Positions 44,307 through 54,284 of a DNA stretch of 64,000 nucleotides are shown here, piece by piece. Each line of letters begins with the position of its first letter. Within the stretch, counting starts at the first letter, position 1. Source of the DNA: Gracilariopsis chorda (lineage: Eukaryota > Rhodophyta > Florideophyceae > Gracilariales > Gracilariaceae); assembly GCA_003194525.1 (NCBI GenBank), contig NBIV01000092.1, positions 124,001 to 188,000 of the forward strand. Reading direction: 5' to 3'. The translations under genes were made by a program, and so were the position numbers. The notes under the pieces were generated by a model. That model was given only the letters and a program-made list of their open reading frames with translations, was not told where the DNA came from and ran no database searches.

Positions 44307-46793
44307 GTTGGCGCTTTTTATTATTATTTTATTTGTTGTTGGTGTTGTTGGTGGTGTACTGACGTTTTTGCTGTTTGTTGTGTTGAACAGTTTGTTGATG
44401 AAGCGTAACCGAATTCTGATTGTTGGAGCCAGAGGGGATGAGGAGTTGGCAGATTAGTACACGGTTTGGGGAGAAGGATGGCAGCGTAAATCTGGCGATA
44501 TATGTGTGATGAGACACATACGTGTCGAATTTATAGTGACTATATTGTAATTGAACGCAGGCGCGCGACCAAATCGAACGTAGTAGTATACACTTAGATA
44601 GCTGACAAAGATGAAAGGTCAGAACAGAGATGTATACGGAGTAAGAATGGGCGCGTGCGAGTGTTATAAGAGCAGCGAAGATGCTGAGAGTAAACTAAGA
44701 GGGCTGTTGTATTCCCAGATTACATTGTAGTCGCGGTAATTGAGATGGAATCTAATAATAATGCCAAGGATACCACGGCGGCTACGCAAGGCACACGTGG
44801 AGCTGTGTGTGACACGTGTTGCGTAGCGGCTGCTTTTGCGGCGAGTAGTGTATGCTGTGGCGGTTGGCTTCGCAAAGTGAAATGCGCACCGGGTAGATAT
44901 GTACTACATATCGTGCTTATCAGCGCAGGGCTACGCCGCGTGTATTCATCGAGGCGTCGACGGCGATGGTTCCACCGAAGGTGGGGTGTTGCGCAAGCGC
45001 ACAACACGCAGAAAGTTACGTGCCGAACAGAATCTGCAAGCGCGTAGCGTTGGCACACCTGAGCGGTGAGTCGGTGAGCGCAAACAAGAGGTGAGCGGGG
45101 CGCGAAGGCGGACAGTCTTGGGCACATTTTCCGCGGAGGGGGAGGACTGCTGCTGATGCTGTAGCGCTCAGGGGGGCTTGCGACGACGCAGCGGCTGGCA
45201 CGCGCACACGGAGCGCGGCGCGGCGCCAGTGGCAGATATTTGGGTGAGATTTGCGCCCCGAGCACAGTGCTGCTCGCAGTTACTCCTTTCCGGCGCGAGA
45301 AAAGAGAGAGGAGGCGGCCCTGCTGCAGCACTGTGCGCCACCGGTGCGCGCCGCCTCGCACCCCCTGCGCCCCCGCACGACGGCTGCACGCGCGAAGCGA
45401 GCGGAGACCGCACGCGCCCCTCACGCGCGCCGGGTAAGCGCTTACGCGCCTTTCGCCAACGTTCGGCGTCGGCGCATGTCAGCTGTCACAGCAGCGCGCC
45501 GCTGACGGAATCGTGCGCCAGTGAGCTGTCCGCGAACGCGGATCACGCAGCTGCGCCGACCACGTGCGCAATGGCGCTCTTTGCTCCGCCCTCGCGTGCC
45601 GCCGCCGCCGCAGCCACAACCTGAATCAAACAATCCACGGCGCGCGTCGCGTCGTCACATTTCACGCCTGCCGTCGCATGTGCCGCTTCAACATGCCATC
45701 TTTCTTCCCACCGCCACTTCCACGCTGATCAATTCGCGCGCCCGCAAAGTAGCTCGCGAGTGTCGCCTGGCTCTACTTGTCCATCGCTCAAGCTCGCGAC
45801 AATGAGCCTCCAGATGGGCCCCCTTTTCATCAACCTTGCGCTGACAACTCTTCTTTGCCAATTCGCTCATCCACTTGCAAAAGAGTAAAAACTCCTCACT
45901 TCTTTTCAACCCTACCTCCCCCGCCCCACCTTATCTGCCGGCGTAAGAGAGAAACCAATTTGGTGCCGTTTTTGAAAATATCCATAAGATAACTCGTTTA
46001 TATAATCCACCTTCATACTCGCCCTTCTTCCAGCTGTACACTTGCAACACACAATGACACTCAAACACGCGCAGCATGTGAAACCGTCCGCCCCTTACTG
46101 CCGCTGGGGAGGAATGGCGTTCGCCCGCTACGCGATCGTAATACAAGGGTAAAGCCCGTGGTCTTCAATGCTCATGCATTTTCACACTCCGATTCTGTTC
46201 TCATACTCGCACCAGTCGCCACCCCCACCCATCTTCCGCAGCAACTCACATACATTACCCAAATTACTCGCCTCCCTTCCCCAGAGTCATTCCCTTCCAC
46301 CGGCCTCAGTAACACCACTCATCGTCCTACCCATCCTAAACCCACATCACCTGTTTCTCCGTGTATGCTGCAGCCGCATCCTTGTTCAAACCCGCTCATA
46401 TGCTGACGCACCCTTCACAGAATCTGTCGCCGTCAACCACACCCCCAAAAGCGCACAAGCCTGACAATCCCTGCCCCCGCTCGCTTCTCACACATAATCA
46501 GAGACATCTGTTCCTGATCTACACCGACGCGCTCCTTCAAAATACTGTTGCGCACCGCCTGCACACCTGCACCAAACCCGATATTCGCTAACGATATCAC
46601 AGCCATCCCTATGCGTTTGTCACAGTGCCCGCCCAACCGTCAAAAACAGCTGCAGCTACACTTCGGAGTCCTTCACCATTGCCTTCGCCGTTAAATGTTA
46701 CGTATTGCGATGATCGTCCGCAGCCACGCGTTTTGTTCGCCCTTCCAGTCGCTGTCCTGCACCGCTACCAACACCCGCTCCAAGTGAAGAACC
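44307..46793. other. 2.5 kb, no confident gene
   Basis: The first 150 bp are T/G-rich and probably 3' UTR; the hydrophobic ORF 44272-44457 there is a composition effect. 45160-45640 is CpG-rich with several simultaneous ORFs. 46170-46600 is a C/T/A-rich, G-poor stretch. Nothing else is supported. Confidence 0.35.
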
Positions 46794-47326
46794 ATGCCCC
46801 TCACCAACATGGACGTAACTTTGATAGCACTGGCTGCCATTATCATGCCGCCGTCTATTCTGGGAAACGCTTCCAACTGCCCTGTTCGAATGGAACCCAC
46901 ACAAGTCCCCACTGCAGACGCCAAGTTCACCCTTCCAACCTTCCTGTACGATCGCCAGATGACACGACTTGGTTTAACGTCAGCCACTGGTCTAAAGTGT
47001 GCCGTATACACTCCCCCCAGGTTTGGTAAGTCAAAAACCGCATACCTCTGTCCAGATAGAGTGCCCTTCCATCGCAATCATATTATCACTAAAAAGGCAG
47101 TTATCCGAACAGAGATGCGCTGGTAAGAAAAGCTTCTGCTGTTGATGCTGCGGTAGTCAACGCTCTGTACGCCGACGTACACATCTGGACTAGGATAAGA
47201 AACGAATTGGTGGAAACCAAAGAGTGCCGTGGTCAACCTCATCTACCTCTTGCTGTGCTAGCGCGCCGTCTAGCTGAATCGGCAATTGTAGATACACTGC
47301 GTGATACGCCGAGATGGTCATGCTAA
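46794..47326 (+). CDS. possible secreted protein, two-exon model
   Basis: Model: 46794-47025 joined to 47115-47326, 147 residues. Exon 1 starts with MPLTNMDVTLIALAAIIMPP, a short hydrophobic leader that could be a signal peptide, and ends TTT-G before GTAAGT. The second exon is open for about 70 codons and reads like protein: ALVRKASAVDAAVVNALYAD, then ARRLAESAIVDTLRDTPRW. Splicing at AACAGAG|AT (89-nt intron) keeps the frame. Against it: no clear branch site, an open overlapping minus-strand frame (46691-47077), and no recognised family. Confidence 0.35.
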
Positions 47327-47925
47327 AAGGCACTGAACGGAGGACAGCAACTTACTTGAATTTGGATTCGGATGGTTGTGGTCTGGACGACGCGTCCTGT
47401 GAACAGAACGTTAGTCTCATTCGTCATCGCACTCTTCAGTGAGCGATCCGGAGTGCATAAAAAAACACCTCGGTGTGTGTATGTACGTATTTCACCAGAA
47501 GGGGCCTTCGAAAGCGTGGATAGGCGTACCGTGGGATCCGATATTGCTTTGGTTCAGCAATCCCATTCTGAACCCTTTCAATATGCTTACTAAGAAGGTG
47601 AACATCTGGTTGTGAGATTAACAATGCTGAAGATAAATCGGTGAACCCTCAAACTAGGGATGGCATCAGTTCGGACGAAAGAAAGTTTGCCACGGTAGGA
47701 CAGAGAAATGTCCGCTTCTAGTGTCTATCTGACCAGCGACCTCATATGAGGTCAATTTTAATTACTCTAGAACTTTATCAAAACCTTAAAACTTTTCCAA
47801 AAACTTTTTCGCTTTGATCTTCTCATCATGTCTTCTACGCCGGCAGCGCTGAAACATGTCCACAACACATCACCAACAGTCGTAGCTGTCACATCAAGCA
47901 CTATCGTCAACAACATTCGTACACA

Positions 47926-48509
47926 ATGGCCTCGTCCACAGATCTTCGCAGAACTGTTGGAACAACTGTCAACAGCCGTGCTCGTCTGGTTACAAATAAC
48001 GCTGAATGCAAACGTTATTACGGATCTCTACGGAAGTCAACAACGGTACACGGTTCTGGCCTCAATGTTGACATTCGTAAGATCAACAATCGAAATCTTA
48101 CTTTTCTGACTGTGAAGTTGAGTCTACCGAACCGAGAAAAAGAAGTAACCCTACCTCTATCTATTTTCAAGCTAGGTACCGGTGTTGACGAAGCCTTGAA
48201 TGCTGCAGAAGAGCCTATTACCGAGGTTGAACCCATTAATACGCAAAATGTAGAGGAAGATGCTCTTGTGACCCCATCTCAGATGCAAGTTTTGCAACCG
48301 CAAACAAGTTGATTAAGCGAAAATGTACCTGTCCAATCAACTGTGATTCATGGTCAAGTGTGGGAAACCTGTAGGACGTTGAGTCCTCTGAATGTCTGTA
48401 TGCAAATGCATCAGTGGAAAGTGGTTGGCCCAGCTGGAGATTTTATCTCACCGCGTCACGTTCCTCCAAACATGAGTGCATTAGATTTCTTTCTTTGGAT
48501 GTTCCCTAT
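47926..48509 (+). pseudogene. transposase-like remnant, stop codon inside, cut by LTR
   Basis: From ATG 47926 a frame of 128 codons ends at TGA 48310-48312. The same frame resumes at once and runs to 48509, where the LTR of element A begins. The second part has KVVGPAGDFISPRHVPPNMS then ALDFFLWMFPI, which resembles the start of a PiggyBac-type transposase domain (a P-x-x-x-FF-x-x-FP pattern); this match is weak and from memory. Read as one older coding unit with a nonsense mutation, split by the retrotransposon. The rest of it should lie beyond element A's far end, outside the window. Confidence 0.4.
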
Positions 48510-49333
48510 TGAAGTGCAACGCCCTCAGGGAGTGATTATTGGTACTTGAACGCTTTCCCGATATTATCGGTTGTGTAGTGTGTATATGAACTACGCCCCA
48601 CAATGGTGGATATGGACACGTGGGACACGGTTTTGGATCAATTGGCGGTTGGCCACAGTAGTGGATGTTGCCACGAAATGTGGAGTATTTTAGTTAATAT
48701 TATTTGTTATTTTCACACCCATTTCTGGAAGCTAGTACTTAGTGCGACGGCGCACTGCCGTCGCACCAGTAAACCTTCCCCAACAAGGGACCCCAACCTG
48801 GGGAATTGGTTCTAGTTGTTGCCGCTTGCGCGCGTACTCTACTCCTCCTTGGAGGGAAACGCCGTAAACCACGGGACATCTAACCCCCTTGCACATCTAA
48901 AGAAGCCCATCCTTGGGAGTATAATTGTTCCAATCATATTGGTGTTTCGCCCTGTATAGGGATATTGTTACCGGCATCGCCGTTCGTCCCCGTCGCTCTC
49001 GCGACTCACTCCGTCATTCCTTCCTCCTCTTCGCCCTTCCTTTTTCCCCCTTTTAGGGTAGCACCTCCCGCTATCCGCAGCCCTCGTGTGCGCATCCGCT
49101 CACACACTCCCACTAACGTGGAAACATACCTCTACTGAGGATCACACCCCGCTCACGCAGATACCGATTCTTCGCCTTCACCTCCCTGCGCAAGTCGCGA
49201 CAGGTGTCCCTGGTCTTACAAACCGGCTCCGCCGTGACACCTCTGGGAGGGCTCTACCCAACTGGGTTCACCTCGTGAGAGGAAGATCCCGAACGTCTTT
49301 CGGTGTTTTTCCCCTTTGGGGCATTGCACCACA
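48510..49333 (+). repeat. 5' LTR of element A
   Basis: Begins TGAAGTGCAACG and ends CATTGCACCACA. The termini are TG...CA and form an imperfect inverted repeat (8 of the outer 10 bases). It matches, inverted, the LTR at 53427-54229 over its whole length with scattered substitutions and small indels. It includes short hairpins such as CCCCA-ACC-TGGGG (48791-48803) and a TATAATT near 48917 that could be part of a promoter. Confidence 0.85.
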
Positions 49334-49336
49334 AAG

Positions 49337-49354
49337 TGGTCTCCCGACCTAGAA
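49337..49354 (+). other. primer binding site candidate
   Basis: TGGTCTCCCGACCTAGAA starts 3 nt after the LTR's CA. Its complement ends in ...GGGAGACCA, as a tRNA 3' end would. Which tRNA is not known. Confidence 0.5.
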
Positions 49355-49435
49355 TCGGTTTTTTTCCCTCTTACGAGGTTTGTTTTTATTTATCGGAAGT
49401 TCCGTGATCGTTTCCCGTCGTAACGGTATTTTCTC

Positions 49436-51610
49436 ATGTCGAGAAATCCCTCCGATGCGGAGCCAGTGGTTACGCGTAGTCGCTCCCGCGACAACGCGTA
49501 CACCTCCGAAGTTCGGTTCGTACCCCGTATCCCTATACGGACAAGTTCCAGCCGTACTGGCCCCGCTTCATCGCGGAATGATACTCCCGACCGGGAACCC
49601 CGGAACCTCTTTTTGCCCTCGTTACCACCCCCGCAGGGGAATGCAGCATCGACTCCGGCTGTTGCCGCAGTGCCCCAGGCACCGCGGCCTGCTCCCACTA
49701 TCGCGGCTTCAAGCCCCCGTGGAACGGGCGATAACACCCCCCAGGGGACTTCCCTGGAATCCCAGGTCCGCGCTCTGTGGACCGCCCATGACACCCTTGT
49801 AGGGGAACTAAAATCCCTCCAAGAGGTGGTCTCGGTAACCCCCGTAAAGGAGGTCGCCGAGGAACTCCGTATTTTACGGTCTGACGTCAACTCCATGTTG
49901 GAGAGTTTGGGACAACCCGCCACCTTCATCGAAGGTGTTGAAGCCCGATTAGATCGGATTGGTGCCAGCCTGGAAACGCTGGAGCAGTTCGTCCTCATGG
50001 ACAAACCATCCCCGGATGATCCTGTAAACGAGGCATCGCACAACGACCAGCTTGCTGGGAAGAAGAAACGCCGTCATCGACGGAAACACCACCGAAAATA
50101 TTCGGACTCCGATTGTTCGACATCGTCGGACTCATCCCAAAACCATTCGGTTAGCTCGAGCTCCTCGGACTCCGACTCGGAGGACGAGAAGCGAGGCTAC
50201 TCCTCCCGCTCGAAGTGGTCATCGGCCACTGAAGGTGTGGTCCGAACCCACCAGAAGTGGAGAAGACACCCCGGTCTTCGGGAATTGAAACCGACAAACC
50301 CGGATTACCGGAAGCTTTTATCATACCGGTACTACCGGCTCGAAGACTCGTCACTTGGACGTACGCCCCATGGTACGGGAAAGGTGCGAGAATGCATTAA
50401 GCGAATGCAGCTCTCGCTCCGCAACCAGTATTTTACTGGAGAGGACCCAGTCCTAGTACTGGATTTCCTATCCCGCTTTGTAGCGGAGGCCGATATCCTC
50501 GGTATGAATGAGAGACAAGCCTATTTGGCTTTACCTTATTTCTTACGGGGAATGGCGGAGGACCAATACAACTCTGTCAGAGGATCTTCTCGTGCCTCCG
50601 AGGGAGAAGTTACTTGCTGGCCAGAGGCTGTGCAGTATCTACTGCGCTCCTACGCCACAAACACCGCTATTCAGCAGGCTATCCTCGCTTTGCGAGATAC
50701 ACGCCAGCGTGCTGGAGAGACCGAGACCGACTACTTGGTGCGCCTTAACAAGGCTTTCCACAGATGTGGTAACGTATACCCCGCTGGGAAGCGCAGTACC
50801 ATGTTCATCGATGGCCTTAACCCGGCAATCCGGAGTTTAGTTACCTGTTATCGGGAGGACAAGCGGAGGATCACCTACCTCGAGCTGGTCCAACACGCTC
50901 GAGCGGAAGGGGATGCACTTCGTGCAAGAACTCCGAACAATCGGTCTAAATCCGCCAAGGCATTGTTGCTAGAAAGCGGAGCTTCCTCACTCCCGCTCAC
51001 TGCGGATGGGAACCCTGGACAGGGATTAGATACCGTGCATTTAGTGCAGGAGGATGGTGTGTCGATACCCACCAGTGATTTACCGTCAACGACGGAGATG
51101 ACCCGCGATACGGGAACGGAAGACCCCGTTTTGTACGGTGTTAACAGTCGGATTCAACCCCAACGACTCCCGTTTTCAAACGGTCAATCCCTTTATCAAC
51201 GGCCTGGATGGACTGACACCCGCCCTGCGGTTCGCTTCTCCGATACTCGGAATAATAATCCGCGTGTCGTGGTATTGGCTCTCATTTGCCACCTGTGCTA
51301 TGCCCATGGCCATACCTCACCTCAGTGTATTTGTTCACTGAAGGATATGGCCAAGGTGGTGGCAAATTATGAGGCCCTCACTCCAGAGGAGAAACGTTCC
51401 GTCCCGACGGCTTCCTACCTCCGTGCTAAAACGGACTTTTCCCATGCCCTACCACAGACCCCGCGTGCGCGGCAAGCTTCATACACCCCGATTCGGGAGA
51501 TCACGCAACCATCCGTTGCAACCCCCGCTTATGCGGATAGAAACCCCCGTCAACGGGATGAAGCACTCGTTGTCGAGGAAACCAACCCACCGCCGAAGGC
51601 GGAAAACTAA
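49436..51610 (+). CDS. gag: gag polyprotein of element A
   Basis: 724 residues. Order: a low-complexity Pro/Ala region, a coiled-coil-like segment (LVGELKSLQEVVS, LESLGQPATFIEGVEARLDR), a basic/Ser cluster (KKKRRHRRKHHRKYSDSD, SSSSSDSDSEDEKRGY), the retroviral-like gag core (about 300-490: LRNQYFTGEDPVLVLDFLSR, YLLRSYATNTAIQQAILALR), and one CCHC zinc knuckle, CHLCYAHGHTSPQC, at about 619-632. Gag forms the intracellular virus-like particle and binds the element's RNA. The gag stop (TAA 51608-51610) is followed by pol in the -1 frame; the pol frame is already open for about 45 nt before that stop. The coding sequence is filled with short inverted repeats (see findings). Confidence 0.9.
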   Translation: MSRNPSDAEPVVTRSRSRDNAYTSEVRFVPRIPIRTSSSRTGPASSRNDTPDREPRNLFLPSLPPPQGNAASTPAVAAVPQAPRPAPTIAASSPRGTGDNTPQGTSLESQVRALWTAHDTLVGELKSLQEVVSVTPVKEVAEELRILRSDVNSMLESLGQPATFIEGVEARLDRIGASLETLEQFVLMDKPSPDDPVNEASHNDQLAGKKKRRHRRKHHRKYSDSDCSTSSDSSQNHSVSSSSSDSDSEDEKRGYSSRSKWSSATEGVVRTHQKWRRHPGLRELKPTNPDYRKLLSYRYYRLEDSSLGRTPHGTGKVRECIKRMQLSLRNQYFTGEDPVLVLDFLSRFVAEADILGMNERQAYLALPYFLRGMAEDQYNSVRGSSRASEGEVTCWPEAVQYLLRSYATNTAIQQAILALRDTRQRAGETETDYLVRLNKAFHRCGNVYPAGKRSTMFIDGLNPAIRSLVTCYREDKRRITYLELVQHARAEGDALRARTPNNRSKSAKALLLESGASSLPLTADGNPGQGLDTVHLVQEDGVSIPTSDLPSTTEMTRDTGTEDPVLYGVNSRIQPQRLPFSNGQSLYQRPGWTDTRPAVRFSDTRNNNPRVVVLALICHLCYAHGHTSPQCICSLKDMAKVVANYEALTPEEKRSVPTASYLRAKTDFSHALPQTPRARQASYTPIREITQPSVATPAYADRNPRQRDEALVVEETNPPPKAEN

Positions 51611-51627
51611 CTGAGGCAGTCTCCCCT

Positions 51628-53376
51628 TTGGGAGAGGCGTCCTCAAGAACGAGGCTGTTGGCGCCCGAGGCTTCCTCGCCTCGCTCCCCGGTGAAAGTCC
51701 TCTCGAGGAAAGACACCGCTGACGCGGAATCTGCGCACCTCGGTGTGTTGCGTCGCCCGTGGATACGGAGTAAAAATCCCCGGATTCCCGGTAGAGTCTT
51801 GGTCTTGGCCAAACGCAATTATAAGGTCTATGCCGACCTTGGCCTTGATCCCCAGTTTATGGTGAGGTTTCTCACCGTCCTGGATACAGGTGCAGGCCCC
51901 AACTTGGTTGTGGAATCATTGTTACCCCCGCTTGTGCGGTGGCGTATCCGCTCGGACGCGGTCCCCGACATTTCGGATGCGAACAACAATCCGTTACAAA
52001 CGGTGGGCACAGTGGACCTCGTCGTGAGACTTGGTACCTCTGTGATGAAGTTGGACTTCATCGTTTGCCGTTCATTCGCAGCACCAGTGATACTGGGATG
52101 TGATTACTGCGACAGATTTGTCGACGCAATCAGGCCCCGCCTCAGGCGTGTAGAACTTGACCACGGATCGTCGGTTCCGACTGTTCGCCGCCCGCTAAAG
52201 CGGTCCTCTCGGAAACACGTTCCGCTCCCTGCTGCGCAGGAACCACCGCCCGCGTCCCGCGAGTCCACCAAGCTCCGCGTCGCTGCCTCGGTTTCTATAC
52301 CGGCTGAGTCCCAAGTCTGGGTGCAGGTACATTCCCGTCAACACGGTCTTCGGGTTATACAACCCCTCGCCTCGTTGTACGAGAAATCCCAGCTGGCGCT
52401 GGCTAATGGAATTGTCTCCATTTCCCCGGATGTTCCTTTCCGGATATTGGTTGCCAACCTTGGCAAACACCCCCAGTATCTGGTCAAACACCAAGTAATT
52501 GGGAGTGTAACCCCCCATCCTATGGGAATGCTGCCAACAAAGATGACAGCCGCCGATGTACTCGGAGTTACCACCTCTTCTGAGGAGTTCGCCCCGCCGT
52601 CCGAAGACGTCAAGTCTAAGGAGGGGGAGGAAACCGCTACTTCAGCGTCGAACATACCGAGTAACTCGGAATTGCGAACCACACCTGTTCCACAGGACAA
52701 TGCTCTATCGAGCAACGACCGGATTGATCCGGAAAAAGCACTTGAAGCGCTGGACTTCAGCCACGTGCCAGAGTCGCACCGCGACAAACTCCGTACTATG
52801 TTACGGGAATTCACCACAATGTGGGATGGCTCGCTTGGCGAGATTAATGCAACGGAACACCGGATCGATTTAATCCCCGGTGCGCGACCGGTTGCACAAC
52901 CCCCTTACAGGGCAGGTCCGAAAGCTCGGGAAGAGGAGCAGTCCCAAGTTGAAAAGATGCTCCGCGCAGGTGTGATTGAGCCCGCTCAATCACCCTGGGC
53001 ATCCCCAGTTGTACTGGCTTTAAAGGCCGACGGAACCTGGAGGTTTTATGTCGACTACCGCCGGCGCAATGCCGTGACTGTTAGGGACACGTACCCCATC
53101 CCTCGTATGGACGAGTGCATTGACTCCCTTGGAGACGCCACCGTGTTCACGGCCCTTGATGCCAATTGGGGATATTGGCAAGTACCTGTCAGACAGGAGG
53201 ATCGCGACAAAACCGCATTCACCTGCCATGCAGGAACGTACCGCTTCAAGCGGATGCCATTTGGGTTAACCAACGCCCCCGCCACCTTTCAGCGTGCAGT
53301 AGATATTCTACTCAACCGCTTTAAGTGGCGGAGTTGTCTGGTCTACCTTGATGATATTATCATCTTCTCCAACTAG
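51628..53376 (+). pseudogene. pol: pol of element A, truncated in reverse transcriptase
   Basis: 582 codons to a premature TAG. No ATG is needed if pol is made by -1 frameshifting from gag; the first plausible codons lie around 51610-51630. The aspartic protease motif LDTGAGPNLV is at about residue 85. The RT domain starts near residue 430 (KMLRAGVIEPAQSPWASPVV) and reaches FGLTNAPATFQ and YLDDIIIFS. RNase H and integrase are missing because element B interrupts the frame 50 bp after the stop. The premature stop and the altered RT residues (VDYRRRNA) mark it as inactive. Confidence 0.88.
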
Positions 53377-53426
53377 TTGGACGACCATCTCACTCACGTC
53401 CGAGACGTGCTGACCGTACTCTGCGA

Positions 53427-54229
53427 TGTGGTGCAATGCCCCAAAGGGGAAAAACACCGAAAGACGTTCGGGATCTTCCTCTCACGAGGTGAACCCAGTT
53501 GGGTAGAGCCTCCCAGAGGTGTCACGGCGAAGCCGGTTTGTAAGACCAGGGACACCTGTCGCGACTCGCGCAGGGAGGTGAAGGCGAAGAATCGGTATCC
53601 GCGTGAGCGGGGTTTGATCCTCAGTAGAGGTATGTTTCCACGTGAGTGGGGGTGTGTGAGCGGATGCGCACACGAGGGCCGCGGGTAGCGGGAGGTGCTA
53701 CCCTAAAAAGGAGAAAAAGAAGGGCGAAGTGAGTCGCGAGAGCGACGGGGACGAACGGCGATGCCGGTAACAATATCCCTATACAGGGCGAAACACCAAT
53801 GCAATTGGAACAATTATACTCCCAGTGATGGGTCCCTTTAGATGTGCAAGGGGGTTAGATGTCCCGTGGTTTACGGCGTTTCCCTCCAAGGAGGAGTAGA
53901 GTACGCGCGCAAGCGACAACAACTAGAGCCAATTCCCCAGGTTGGGGTCACTTGTTGGGGAAGGTTTACTGGTGCGACGGCAGTGCGCCGTCGCACTAAG
54001 TACTAGCTTCCCAGAAATGGGTGTGAAAATAATAAATAATATTAACTAAAATACTCCACATTTCGTGGCAACATCCACTACTGTGGCCAACCGCCAATCG
54101 ACCCAAAACCGTGTCCCACGTGTCCACATCCACCATAGTGGGGCGTAGTTCATATACACACTACACAACCGATAATATCGGGAAAGCGTTCAAGTACCCA
54201 GAATCCCTGCCTGAGGGCGTTGCACTTCA
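53427..54229 (-). repeat. 3' LTR of element B
   Basis: On the minus strand it starts TGAAGTGCAACGCC (54229) and ends GCATTGCACCACA (53427). It is flanked internally by a polypurine tract and externally by element A's pol. 803 bp against 824 in A's LTR; the difference is small indels. Confidence 0.87.
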
Positions 54230-54241
54230 TATCCCCCCCTA
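54230..54241 (-). other. polypurine tract of element B
   Basis: On the minus strand TAGGGGGGGATA lies directly before the LTR's first TG. This is the usual position of the plus-strand DNA primer in LTR elements. Confidence 0.7.
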
Positions 54242-54284
54242 AGACGGGAAAACGACCGCGGACGCGGAGGATTTCCAGACGAAA

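Larger units (their letters stand above)
48510..53426 (+). mobile_element. element A: Ty3/gypsy-type LTR retrotransposon, interrupted
   Basis: 5' LTR 48510-49333, primer-site candidate at 49337, gag 49436-51610, pol 51628 onward. The homology to element B's pol stops at 53426 (after CTGCGA), exactly where B's inverted LTR begins with TGTGGTGCAA. So B inserted into A, and the rest of A should resume beyond B's 5' LTR, past the window. A is decayed: a stop replaces a Ser codon just after the RT YLDD box (TAG at 53374-53376, TCG in B) and key RT residues differ (RFYVDYRRRNA against RFCVDYRRLNA in B). Confidence 0.9.

Noticed and set aside
44272..44457. Short ORF with a hydrophobic helix overlapping the end of APC4
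   Set aside because: The hydrophobicity follows from a T/G-rich 3' flank; it overlaps a conserved gene and has no support.
53482..53673. ORFs in the LTR and leader of both elements
   Set aside because: They occur inside non-coding LTR sequence and lack any domain.
48510..54229. Single foldback transposon explaining the inverted LTRs
   Set aside because: The right-hand LTR meets A's pol precisely at its TG/CA terminus and has a polypurine tract on the other side, as expected for a second element integrated in reverse.
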